DNA of 64,000 bases, taken from NCBI GenBank assembly GCA_029959195.1, contig CP114117.1:124001-188000 (forward strand), written 5' to 3'. The notes below the pieces were generated by a model that worked only from the letters and a program-made list of their open reading frames with translations, ran no database searches and had not been told where the DNA came from. Positions 45,777 through 56,515 of this stretch are shown here, piece by piece. The position numbers and the translations under genes were made by a program. Numbering within the stretch: the stretch's first letter is position 1; each line of letters begins with the position of its first letter. Source of the DNA: Dictyophora rubrovolvata (taxonomy: Eukaryota; Basidiomycota; Agaricomycetes; Phallales; Phallaceae).

Positions 45777-46987
45777 CTAGTAAAAAGGTAACAGCTCCCA
45801 TTTTCCTTTATACTGATACAACCCACCAAAAAATAAAAAAACAGCGACTGAAATCAAAACGTGATACTCACCCGACCGGCTCGAATCTCCGTAGCAATGT
45901 CAGGTAACACCTTCCTGAGGTAATACGCAGACTGTTTGGTGCGCCGCGTCAGTTCCCTGATATCCCAACGTTTTTGTTCTTCAAACAGTTTTAACAACAC
46001 GTGAAGTAGTCGATCATACGCGATTCGCATGAATTTCTTGCTGGGACCCCCTGACTCTTCCTAACATAGAAATGGAAATGGAGATAATGAGTGATGAAGA
46101 CAGAAAAAGAGAGTAAAACAACCCACAATGGGTTCATCGAACGGGATATTCGTTGCCAACTCATCACCCATACTCGTCTCCAGATAATCGAGTAACTCTA
46201 TATGCTGCTCTGGTTCACTGTTGGCAGCACTTGGAATAGGTCGTGCTATGAGTTCCTTTATGATATGTCCTGCCAGGACTTGGTTTGCTGGGAGAGACGA
46301 GTTTGAAAATCACTTGCGAAAACGAACAATCCAAAACTCACTAGTACGCGGTGCCTTGTCGTCCTCCAGCCCTTCCTCCTTTTCATCATCATCGCCATCG
46401 CCATCATCGCCATCGCCATCATCGTAATCGTTATCATCATCATCGTAATCGCCATCATCGTAATCGCTATCATCATCATCATCCTCTTCTTCTTGCGCTG
46501 CAGAAACAAACTGATTTTTCGCAGTCTTGTTCACGGCATCCAATATGTACTCTTCCATTACGCTCGGATCCTCTTTTGATGGTGTTACAATGGACATAAA
46601 AGGACAGCCCATTTGAGGATTTGTCGTTTCCCATATTCGCAAGGTTGCCAGCTGTCGACCATCTTCGTCCACGGCTGACCAGAGTTCCACGAGGTGTTGA
46701 GGAAGCTAGTGTAAAGGAAACACGCGTATTAGATGATGATGAATGGACTGTCAAGTTGAGCTTGGAACTGACATTTATGAGCCACATTTGATCTATCTGC
46801 TCGTCTCCTGTGCTGATAAATATAGTCTCAGCTTCATCCTCCCCGTCAGACACTTCTTGAAGTGTAGGATCAAAACTTTCTTCCTCTGTACACGTAGTCC
46901 ATCGAGAAATGAATCATGCAATCAGTTTTGGTTTCGCTATAAAAGACGACGCAACGAGTAGTACTAACCTTCACCATCGGGGTACAT
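45777..46987 (-). CDS. Transcription initiation factor IIF subunit beta (RAP30/Tfg2-like)
   Basis: Six minus-strand exons (46987-46969, 46885-46773, 46705-46342, 46287-46127, 46060-45872, 45812-45777) join in frame to 293 aa. TFIIF beta dimerises with TFIIF alpha, binds RNA polymerase II and helps start-site selection. Visible landmarks are the N-terminal dimerisation motif DEQIDQMWLINLPQHLVELW, the linker NQVLAGHIIKELIARP, and the C-terminal winged helix RLLHVLLKLFEEQKRWDIRE with LTRRTKQSAYYLRKVL. The protein ends YKGKWELLPFY, like the KxxWEL...Y end of the family. Between the dimerisation domain and the linker is an insert of about 35 residues, nearly all Asp with Tyr/Gly/Asn, encoded by a GAT-rich repeat. 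The first exon is 19 nt, coding MYPDGE. All exon phases agree. A core single-copy gene, intact. Confidence 0.92.
46379..46491. repeat. Trinucleotide (ATC/GAT) repeat encoding a poly-acidic insert
   Basis: Imperfect catcatcgc / catcatcgtaat units on the plus strand give a run of Asp with Gly, Tyr and Asn on the minus strand, inside TFIIF beta exon 3. Repeats of this kind vary in length between strains. Confidence 0.8.
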
Positions 46988-48621
46988 TAGGTCCTTGCGA
47001 CTCCAATTATAAAAAATGGATCTTATCATTTTGACTGGTTCAAGTTTTGGAATATCGGATTGGGTGAAACGGGTTACAGGCAGGGTACGACTATGCTAGC
47101 CTTTTATGTTGTACTTCAGGCACAGAGGGACGGTCAATGATGAATTGTGGACGATGGATGGGCATGGATTGCACTACTTGAAGGGACGCAGCCACACGCG
47201 GAGCGGACCGTTGGACACACTCCAGTCTAGATTATGTCCGGTATCGCTCATCTCTACAGGTACGAACCTAAGTCATGCATTCTGGAGTATACTTGATTTT
47301 CATCAGCTACATAATTCGAGGTTAACGAAGAGCAAAGGCCTGGCTTGAATACTTCAGAGATACAGAAATACTCGCTGGATCTCATAGTCACCCGTTGCAC
47401 ATTATGTCTAATCAACCCTCTTCTCAAATGAATAATCAAATTCATGAAGTAATCTGATATAGATTCAAGCCGTTCGATGAGTACAACGTCTTGTGCGTTC
47501 ATTCCTGCGGAGCTTTGAAGAGACGGGGAACGAGTGTGATTGGAAATAACTTACCACAAGGATGATTAAGAGAACGTGTCAACAAGGCTATGTTTGAGAG
47601 AGCGTGCAGTAAAGAGATGGACTAAAGCGCATTTTTGGAGCGACATCCACTGCGGAATATTATGAAGCATTTTCCCTTACGAATTATCATGAATGAGGAC
47701 GCGTTGAAGTATCCTGTTGCGTCAGTCACATCTCATGAAGATTATTGGGTTTAGTGTTCTAAAGCCTTGCGCACGTAGTACAGTCAGTTCGGGTATTCTC
47801 TTGTTTTTGATTTGCGTATCTCTTACAGATGCTTCAATTACAGTTTCTATTTCCACAGCCGGATTTGATGATTTTCCTAAGACTCGGGCTGTTTCTTCTA
47901 CCTGGTTTATCTTCTTGGTATGCCTGTGGATATACCAACGCAAAGAGATTATTGGCTATACGTTCCGTTCGCCATGGTTATCTTGCTCTGGCTTGGTTCA
48001 TCTTTCTCATTGTATACCCTAGGACATGTTATTAAGGAAACATAGATCGATTATACAGTTCCGACTCAATAGTTTCCATTGTGGCAGGATCTTAGTGTTA
48101 GCGTCATTGCGAGATGACTGCTTGGGATATGGTCTTCGTACCAAAATCATTGGTATGACGAAAGGAAAAGTATTCAGATAACAGCACGGAGGCAGTGGGA
48201 AAAAAAGAGAAACGAAAAGAAGAAATGAAAAGTGAACATTCGTGCTGCAGTTATCACATCTTCGTACGTCGTTAACTGCGCAAACTCCTGGTGTTTATCT
48301 GATGATTTTGGCCACTTAGAAGTTAGGATACAGATTTCCTTCATTCAAATCCGTTGACGCGCATTCAATATAGAGATGCCCGGCAAGACAAATTGAGGCT
48401 TACTCCTTTGCGAGCTATTACAAAGCATTTTTCCTTACGAATTACTATGATGGTGGATGTTGTAGAGGATTGAGGCTCGCACATCAAGCCGGTAAAATAA
48501 TACATATACAAAAAGCATAAGATGTTATCAACTAAACAAGAGTGTATAGAACGATTTGAACCATGGCTGAAAAAATCCCTTGAATCAGAAGACAAAGTGC
48601 ATAGTGGATGAAAAGCCTACT
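46988..48621. other. Intergenic, short duplicated segment
   Basis: No gene is supported. A roughly 60-bp segment near 47660-47705 (tatgaagcattttcccttacgaattatcatga) recurs diverged near 48415-48455, suggesting a small local duplication. A hydrophobic short frame near 47717-48035 has no start context or splice support. Confidence 0.4.
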
Positions 48622-48882
48622 CTATGCGCTAGCCTCGCCCTCACTACTACTAGTGGTACTAGATACTGTCCAACCGAAGAGTTGATCGCAGTCTATATTA
48701 GGATTTGAACACTTCCACATTCCATTCGTACCCTTAGAGTTATATTTCCGCATCGTTTGATTATTCCATTTGCATTTCGGACAATCTTTATGGTTAACTG
48801 TTGTAATACATATAAGTATTCTTTTCAAAAAAACGGCATATATAACTTTAAGCCTACCTGGACCAAAGTCGGCGTCGGACAT
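48622..48882 (-). CDS. 66-aa zinc-ribbon-like microprotein
   Basis: Two minus-strand exons (48882-48858 and 48797-48622) join through a 60-bp intron (GTAGGC donor, CAACAG acceptor) to a 66-aa protein. It has four well-placed cysteines, CPKC then CSNPNIDC, between which lies an aromatic/basic loop (MRKYNSKGTNGMWK), followed by FGW and a Ser/Glu tail. The pattern C-x2-C ... C-x6-C with trailing F-G-W resembles a compact zinc ribbon, somewhat like GRF-type fingers that bind nucleic acid. The start codon opens MSDADFGP in a good reading context. Function unknown; binding zinc and nucleic acid is inferred only from the Cys pattern. It may be a stand-alone finger or a fragment of a larger gene. Confidence 0.6.
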   Translation of the reverse strand: MSDADFGPGRLKVIYAVFLKRILICITTVNHKDCPKCKWNNQTMRKYNSKGTNGMWKCSNPNIDCDQLFGWTVSSTTSSSEGEASA

Positions 48883-49029
48883 GGTGTAATAATGCATGAG
48901 TAGAATTGAGTAGTAGACAAATTAAATGATGAGGATGATTCTCTCAAAGGTCGAAATGTCTTCTATTTAAATTATTTCATGAAGGCAATCGTTTCCTGAC
49001 TTGAACAAATTTTCTCCGAGGGATGAACC

Positions 49030-49870
49030 TTGATAGATCGATGTGTCAATGGCTAATGGGAATGTGCCCTAGCCTCGGAACTAGGCGTTCCTCGATATTG
49101 ATTCCACCGTAATAAAACAACAAAAGGAAGCAATTCCAAACCCTGGCTCGAACAGCATGGGAAACTCCTGTACAATGCTCCCACACGATGAACTAAATGA
49201 GGATCTTGCATGCACTTCTTCATCTTGATTTTTTGTCTTTGACACCTTCTGAGAAGCATCTTAAGGTTTACGTAGGGTCATCCTGCCATAAAATAGATTC
49301 TCATAACGTCTCAAAAGAATCACCCCTTCATTCGAATTATACCCAATCTGTTCTCGGAGCCCTCTTTTTCAACTCTCAAAATGGTTGGAAAGGAATATCA
49401 CCCTGAATGGTGCAAGTTACAGTTGTCGCATAGGATAATGAATTCACATACCGCGGTACGGGAAATATTGTTTCTCTACATTAATGTACTATCCATTCAA
49501 ATTTCACAGGAACGACTAAATTCATAGTCTGGAAGGCTACCAAGTTCAGTATTTATAGTCTATTAATTATTCATAAAGGAGTGAACGGTCGATCTCAATT
49601 AAAATGCAATGCAAAGGTTTACATGTACTACGGGCCGGGCAAAGTATCCCTCTGAATCTCTGATCACAACCCCTTACTACCCTTTCAGATGGGCGTCCGA
49701 GATACCCTGGTACGACGTCTGTGACTGTACCAAATCGACGAGGTTATATTCATTCCATGTATAGCTATGATTTCTAAATAAAACATACGGTACAGTGCAG
49801 CTTAGGGCTAATATGTATCTAGACCGAGGGACCTGGGGCGCCGCCCCCGAAACGTCTCTTTTCAGTCGCC
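49030..49870. repeat. Diverged direct repeat, left copy
   Basis: Patches of this stretch match 52430-52930 in the same order and orientation: gatcgat..tcaatggc..gctagcctcggaac, then tctttg-cac-ttc-gagagcat..ttaag, then gggac..ccgaaacg. The intervening sequence is diverged. No frame is open, and there are no clear ends or target-site duplications. Confidence 0.55.
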
Positions 49871-50363
49871 TACCCATTCTTCCGTATAATAACGCATAAT
49901 GCGTAACGTGTGATCATATTAATTATTCCCATTATCTTCCAACTCCCGAGACATGTCACGGAAGACTCGGTACGACCAGAACAATTGATAGGGACTTGGC
50001 GTCATCGCGTCACCCGGTATCTTTTTTTTTCAATCTCGTACTTCTCAAGGATACTAGTAGCCCCTGGACACCGTCTACGTAAAAATTGATCACCTGCTCA
50101 AACATGGAGCTAATCCGGGCTTGCTGAGTACACCTCGGTTACATCCGATCAAATTGTAATGTCTGTATCGTTTCCTGCCCATCCAGCCGAAAAAAATCTA
50201 CATCAAATCGATGATCAATGGGATGCCGTATTGTGTTATCTGACGTTTATCGTGGACTTAATGTTCATTGACATTGTTTAGAGTAGTACGGACAGGCCCA
50301 CTTGATTATTCAACGACAGACACACATATGAATACATCGAGGGAGAGTTCGTATAATAACATT

Positions 50364-51911
50364 TTACGCGTTTCCTGAGAAACCATTATCGTGAAGGAGC
50401 TGAAAGAGTTCCTTAAACGCATATCGAGCATCGTCCGGCCACTTTTTATAGCAACCCAAAAACCTTTTCGAAACAGTCTTTGGGCTATAATAGACACATG
50501 ATCTGACGCTCAGAAGCCAGGATAGATTTCTCCGAACGAGACATGACTTTGATTCTAGTGCTTCCTTAAAACGCGGAACCGTAGACTCGAGGTGTTTTAT
50601 CCGTGCCTTACACCACATATCCGCATCTTTTTCATCGGCGAACCGACACCGGATATGGTACTCGGATAAAACAGCAACCCATAGTGGCACTGCGGCTGAA
50701 CTTTCCCAATCAATAGCGGCGACGACGCGTGAAGGATCGTCCCATGATACAAAGATATCATCCATCTCGGGATTGACCAGCACGCACGGAAATTCACAAT
50801 CGAATTGGAGAGCATCCAAAGATTTTCTAAATAATCTGTAAAATTCCTCCAGGAAAACGAATGGAACTTCCTCGGGATCTTGATTCATCGCCTTGTACTC
50901 TTTTCGCCATGTCTTCCATAATTCGGTTTGGTTGGTAATTAAGTCATACTCGGCATCAGCTAGCGCTTTCAGATATTCCAAAGAGGTTTCAAATGGACCT
51001 CGCAGTGAAGGGGGAGCATATGGTGCCACGTATGGATGGACGAGAGGACCGATGTTCTCTCTGGATGCTTTCAGATCGGAGCTCGGGAGGGGACAGCCGA
51101 TCCTCTGGAAATGTAGGTTAAGTAACTGGCTCTCGTACTCTATTATCTGGTCGATGATCAGTGCAGTCTCCGCGGGGGTTTTAATAGCTGGGATCCGCTG
51201 TCCAATGACCTGAATCAATAATGAGTTGCGCTAAAAGGTCTATGAACAAGAAACGTTGCTCACCCGTTCTTGAAGCATGTATCGGCCTCTTGCAGGGTTG
51301 TCGGTTTTCCAATCAACTGCATAAACAATTGGGACAGGTATGGTGGTCTCTTGACGAAGAATTGATAAAATTGCAAACTGAATAAATGAAGTTACAAGGG
51401 ATTCATAAACCAGTGAGGGAGAACTGACTTCTGAGGCAACACCACGTTCCAGAGTGTCGTTGTCGTGATCGGATAAGTCATTTGCAACACTGCAATTAAC
51501 ACGTGCAATAATATCTGAGCCATCGTCGAAGATAACAATTATAGCCTGTATATGAATAAATACAACAACTTGCTTTTGTGTGGATTGAAAGTACCTGATT
51601 GAAACCACCTAAAGAAAGGACACTCGAAGAACGAATTGCGACCCGAAATAACGATGCCCTTACCTTCAGCGATACGGAATGCATCTACGGCGGTCTTGTT
51701 CATTATCCTTCCTGCTTCTTCTTTAAGGAAGTTCAAATTCAAGCTATTTGTCGCCTCATCTGCTTTGTCCAGCTGCTCTAAACGGAACCGGAACGATCTT
51801 CGATACTCGAGAGCTATAGAGTGTGGGGACGGTGGTTGTACCTGTGTTGGATACAGAATCAGTTGAGAGACTAATGTTATCGGAGAACTTTACAGGTTCA
51901 GATGTAGCCAT
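50364..51911 (-). pseudogene. APH-fold phosphotransferase-like gene, nearly intact copy with one frame break
   Basis: Minus-strand exons 51911-51664, 51608-51595 (14 nt), 51545-51264 and 51209-50364. The 14-nt exon joins to make AEGGFNQAIIVIFDDGSDI, the expected N-lobe motif, and the third exon holds PIPVVYAVDW-like PVPIVYAVDWKTDNPARGRY. The C-lobe has PEEVPFVFLEEFYRLFRKSL and, at the catalytic loop, LVNPEMDDIFV followed by VVAAIDWESS. In active APH-type kinases the loop is H-x-D-x-x-x-x-N; here His and Asp align with Asn and Glu, so activity is doubtful. Exon 1 has one extra base near 51800 compared with the other copy (AAGATCGTTCCGG against AAGACGTTCCAG), which breaks the frame unless an unusual splice removes it. 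Otherwise the gene is open to its stop. These are usually cytosolic small-molecule kinase relatives, widely expanded in mushrooms. Confidence 0.72.
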
Positions 51912-52085
51912 TGAAGCAACACGGGTTACACGGTGTTTGAAGAAGTAATTCGCCAGATTTTAAATGGTGATTGCCGAGTGCTGACTAGCGCTGACTCACC
52001 ATTGAACAAACGGCGAACTACGCGTCGCCGGGTGCTGGGTAGGCTCTACTAGGCTGAGCCCGGGTCAGCGGAGTCGCTGACAGTA
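50364..52085 (-). repeat. Right arm of inverted segmental duplication
   Basis: Reverse-complement partner of 43660-45364, including the upstream flank (gactccgctgacccgggc and tcagcactcggcaatcacca). About 5 kb separates the arms, holding TFIIF beta and the zinc-ribbon gene. Confidence 0.85.
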
Positions 52086-52429
52086 ATGGCGTCAGCAGTA
52101 ATCATCCATAATGTGGATTTTCGATATACACAACAAGAAAATTTTAAAACAATGCATGTATTTTGTAAAGTCGCTAGATTTAATTAATAAATCAAATCTT
52201 CGTCAATTCGAAAGGAAAGGTACAGCATACAGAAGGGGTGCTTATATGTTAATGAGTTTACGAAAAAGGAAATATAGAGGAGTCATAAAGGAGTCATGAA
52301 GTATTTATTGAATGAGTCAAATGAAAGAAATATGATTCGGAAACTATGATTTATTATTGTTTGTGACTCATTAATGAGTCAGTTGCGGCGTGGCCTGGTA
52401 AGCCGACCCTTACATATTTTAACCGTCGC
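52086..52429. other. AT-rich spacer with AP-1/Gcn4-like palindrome
   Basis: Strongly AT-rich with several TGAGTCA/GAGTCAT elements. A perfect 18-bp palindrome lies at 52364-52381. Confidence 0.5.
52364..52381. promoter_or_regulatory. Perfect palindrome of two TGACTCA sites
   Basis: tgactcattaatgagtca is its own reverse complement and is made of two AP-1/Gcn4-type sites (TGACTCA and TGAGTCA) back to back. Related sites (gagtcat, gagtcaa) lie within the preceding 90 bp. Confidence 0.45.
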
Positions 52430-52960
52430 TAGATCGATTATATATCAATGGCCAACGATAACCGTGCTAGCCTCGGAACCAGTCATTACTTTGTAATATC
52501 CTATATCCAAAGGAAATAATGACATGAGCGCCGTCTTTCCTTTGCTATTCTTCTGATACGCTTTCACGTAATCCACTTTTAATCAGACAATCCACACGGA
52601 ATGTTCAACTTGTTTATTGTCTTTGGCACTTTCGGAGAGCATGTTAAGATTCAGAGTCATAAGAAGAAGTACCCTCGTCAAACCATTCCCACAATGTCAC
52701 ATGCCATAGAGCCCTTTTTCCAATGTGAGGAATATGTATGACCAAAAGTCTTTTGGATTACCAATAAGGTCATATTAATCCGTTCAAGTTGGACCATATA
52801 TGGAGTTCAGTTCAATGGCAACATTTTGAAAGGCCGGAACCAACGGCGTAATCGACTCAAAAGACAATCAGTCTAGTATGCACATGGATTCATTCATGCA
52901 TATACTGCCGGGACTGGGGACCCGAAACGTTTTTTCTTACGTTTTCTGAATAATATTTGA
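52430..52960. repeat. Diverged direct repeat, right copy
   Basis: Same-orientation, shorter and diverged partner of 49030-49870; together they flank the minus-strand APH gene. Confidence 0.55.
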
Positions 52961-55900
52961 AATAATAGTATGGCTCGTCTAGGAGACGCACCGTGACGTC
53001 CGGAATAAACTGGCTCGAGTGAGAACTCGGTATCACAAGCCGAGGTTGGCCTGGTGTTCGGATCGCAAAAAGAGGTTGTCAACCCACGCAAAAGACGCAT
53101 ATCATCGCGTGATGTGAACAAATACCATAATACTCGGTCTGGCGAACGTGTACAAAAAATGAGCCGAGTTGAATGGTGCATAAAACTTGACGTTTTCTAT
53201 ATTTTATTTTGATTCATTTATTTATTACAGGGAGATTTCGTATCTGAATATTCTTGTACAGCCGTTCAGCTGCAATATTCAGGGTCAAATAATAATGCTC
53301 ACTTTTGTCGCAATCGCTGATGATCGATGAAATTTGAAATGTTATCGTAATATCTAACGCTCTGCAGATCATAAGAACGAAAGCGGGGTTAAATATGGTG
53401 GGGTGCCTACTGAAAAGTGTATTTCAGGGTGACGAATGTCCACCGTTATAGGCAAAGATGGATGTGCGTGAAGTTTCTGACTGTTTGATGGAGCGAGTAC
53501 TAATGTCAAAGTGTTGAACCCGATAACTGAGCTTGTTGATGGTTGATGACGGTTGACCTGATACCCTGCCATGCAAGCAAATATTCAGGAAATTTAAAAA
53601 ACGATGAGCGGGAGTCAACGCCACAGTAAATAAATCGCATACATATGCCATAACACGGCGATAAAACTTGAAAACGATGCTATTGACAAAGATCCTTCAA
53701 ATTGCTATCGAGGGCTATACACAACCCTGTAAGAGAGAAAGACACATTCTGAATATTAAAAAAGTATCAACGGAATCGACTAATGCGCGAAGAAATTCCT
53801 CCACAAACCGCAGCTCTCCGAAGCACCCCGCTTCAACGAACGGCATGCGCTGTTCTCACAACCAAAACCCCAAATTCCTCTTAAGTATATTAGCAGTGGG
53901 ATAATCTGAGCTGCCGTAAAAACCAAAAAGATTGGCATTTCACGATGGGATTAAGAGAGTTGGCGCCGGTGCCGGTCTATGTGCAACGGTTACCCCTGAC
54001 GAGATTTTGCTTGAACCAGACAATTTTCGTTTCAGTCAAGGGAGCTGTAGATGGTAAGGTCGAGAAGGGTTACCGTCATTTGGCTTGCTGGGCTGAGGAG
54101 TGAAAGAGACTAGCGATCTATTGAACCACGGGCCCGCTTAGAATTGACTGTGCCCGAATGTGATCACCTTAACGCAGAAAAGAAATGTGTGGATGTAAGC
54201 ACCATGGTTTAACGTTGTCGTTATTGTTATCGTTGCCGCTGAGTACAAGTGGCGGACTAGTTGTTGGTTCCCTCATGGCTCTGCTCCGTAACTTCTGGCG
54301 TCGTCGTCTAATGTCCGTTTTCTCGGCCTAAGCTCATTCCGCCGGCCACTATCTATAGCATCAACACCAAATCACATCATCCTCGTTCGTCTAGCCTGTC
54401 TGAGTCTAGACACCTCGTTTCAAGTCCTTTGGAGCGATCAAAACGCAACGAACATCAGTGAGACGTTTTATAGAACGTAACTATCCTCCGCAACACCTTT
54501 CCAAGGTCCGCTCCTGGCATGACTGACATGGACTATGAGGAAGAATGAATGACAGAGTCTGACACACCCGCCAAAGAGTGTGTGACACGCATGTGACAAA
54601 ACAAGGGTGTTTGTGGGTGCTGACAGCACTGAAAATTGCCTCTCTCGCTCTCTACTAAGCACGCATGCACATTCTTCACATATAATCTATGAACGTTTGA
54701 GAAGATTATATCTAATTGATGGAAGTTATCGAGTGAGTTTATGGTGTTTGATACGCTGCCAGGACACGAAGTTGAAGGAAGGGAGAACGGTTGCACGATG
54801 CAATTATGCAAAATTAATTCTGTACGTATCTTCTTGACGCACCCCTCCACTGACGAGATGTGGAAAAAATAATCCAAACATGTAGAAATCTGGACCCAAC
54901 ACGTCAGAAAGCGAAAAAAACTCCCCTGAGCTCAGTGTGTACATTGTTGAATAAACCATTGATCATCGTTTTCGCCTCGCCCCGACCACCTCAGCAAGTA
55001 TTGTTGGCTACTTTCCAGCTCTTTATTTTTCACCTCATGGGCTGCCGGTGTCTGTTTTTCAATCATTTTTGGCAAGACAGTTGAGGTGAAAGCGCAACTT
55101 CCAAATATTTGTTGAAGTACTTCGGGCGTTGTCGTAGTGATTGATATGACAGAAGATGATACTTTCGTTATACTTGATAAATCACAACAGTGATTGCAAC
55201 ATGGCTTTTTTTTTATATCAACACGCCACCGAAGGGGGCGCCGTGTACCTCCCTTCGTTTGGGCACTTCGATTTTTATCTGTTCTGTCAATAAATATCTG
55301 AGTGTGAGTTGTCTCATTTCGGAGTCTTTGACTATCGTCAATGGGTTCAGAGATCCAAAACACCGCCTTGCGCGATCCCGGCGACCGATGATCGTTCAAA
55401 GGGATAAAATCTTATTGTATAGGACCGCTTTTGAAGTGCAGAGGAAGTTATAACATTGGGTCTACCTAGAAGTATACGTTCAATCGCAGGGCGTACAGCA
55501 ACACAGCTTTAGTTTTGGCTTCCTTGAGTTCGAGGCTATGTCGACACCTTGTGATCGACTCATGTGAGTGATGTATCGTGCGTCATGTAAAACATCACCG
55601 CAAGAGGTCCTGGCCTCATCAGTCATCAATCTGGATGATTATGGGGTGGTCACGGTCTCTCTAGTAAACCTCCGGACCAGACTCGTTGCGGTTACTGATG
55701 CTCAGGGGAAACAAGACCGATGGTGGCTCCAGACTCTTCACTCCGCTCTCCGCCAATGCACCGCTTTCTCGGTCTTCAACACCTTTTGACGTAGTAACAA
55801 GGTTTCTTTCTTACCTTCTCGGTACTTTCTCGTCCCGTCCGCCTAGGCAAGGAAACTATAACTCCGGATTCAAACACGTGTGTTTAACCTTACTAAGTAA

Positions 55901-56179
55901 CCTCTTGACCCTTTCTCTTTGTCCTACCTTCCATTGTATAAGTTTTGTGCAGTGCAGTGCTTCACAGAATTTGTCATGTTGTGGCAACAAGACGGATCTT
56001 GCATGACTCAAGTGAGAGATACGCGATACAGCGTTCCGAGATACAATCTCACATACCGAAACACATAAAACAAACGCGCTTTCGGACCTTCTTTTCTATA
56101 CAACTCAGCCTACTCCGGAACCTGCCCGATCCACCAAAAACGTATATCAAAAGCCCTTGATTTCTTACTAATAAACTCG
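52961..56179. other. Intergenic, nothing recognised
   Basis: About 3.2 kb without a supported gene on either strand. A minus-strand frame at 54932-55399 is the longest (155 codons) but lacks domain, start context and consistent coding character. The last part leads into the promoter of the small gene at 56288. Confidence 0.45.
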
Positions 56180-56187
56180 TATAAAAA
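56180..56187 (+). promoter_or_regulatory. TATA box
   Basis: TATAAAAA about 108 bp upstream of ATG 56288, followed by a C-rich leader with few G, typical of a highly expressed fungal gene. Confidence 0.55.
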
Positions 56188-56287
56188 GAGAATGCCCATG
56201 AACCCCATCCCCTCAGCAACTTCTTACTATAACCCCAGCCTCCTACCTTCACAACCAAAATTTCAGCCTCAAACACACATCATAACA

Positions 56288-56515
56288 ATGTCTCGTCGTT
56301 CCACCGACTCTACCTCCGACTCTACCACCGCTTACCAACCATCGTGTCCAGGCTCGCGCTCTCCTTCTCAGCCAAAGGACTACGAGTCCGCATTGGCTTC
56401 GCTCCAGTCTTCTGTCGGCTTGGGAAGTCCACTCAATCTTCCTACAACTCCGAATTCACCCAAAGGCCAAAAAGTAAAGACTGCTAAACGTTCGTTGTGG
56501 TCCCGTCTATTATGA
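56288..56515 (+). CDS. 75-aa Ser/Pro-rich fungal small protein
   Basis: A single-exon frame starting in a strong context (cataacaatgtct) encodes 75 aa: a Ser/Thr-rich start (MSRRSTDSTSDSTTAY), a core KDYESALASLQSSVGLGS, and a basic end KTAKRSLWSRLL. The core resembles a motif common in small agaricomycete proteins (K-D-Y-E-x-A-x-x-x-L-x-S-S-x-G-x-G), which I recall as uncharacterised. There is no signal peptide or TM segment. The clear TATA box and the C-rich leader support expression. The upstream ATG at 56192 is in frame but probably lies in the leader. Confidence 0.65.
   Translation: MSRRSTDSTSDSTTAYQPSCPGSRSPSQPKDYESALASLQSSVGLGSPLNLPTTPNSPKGQKVKTAKRSLWSRLL

Noticed and set aside
47717-48035. 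Short hydrophobic frame suggestive of a membrane peptide
   Set aside because: Overlapping frames in both directions are equally open, and there is no plausible start context or splice partner.
49030-52960. Interpreting the direct repeats plus APH gene as an LTR-type element
   Set aside because: No reverse transcriptase, integrase, primer-binding site, or matching repeat ends are visible; homology between the repeats is patchy.
54932-55399. 155-codon minus-strand frame
   Set aside because: Mixed composition, no motif, no promoter or splice signals, and overlapping frames of similar length; likely chance.
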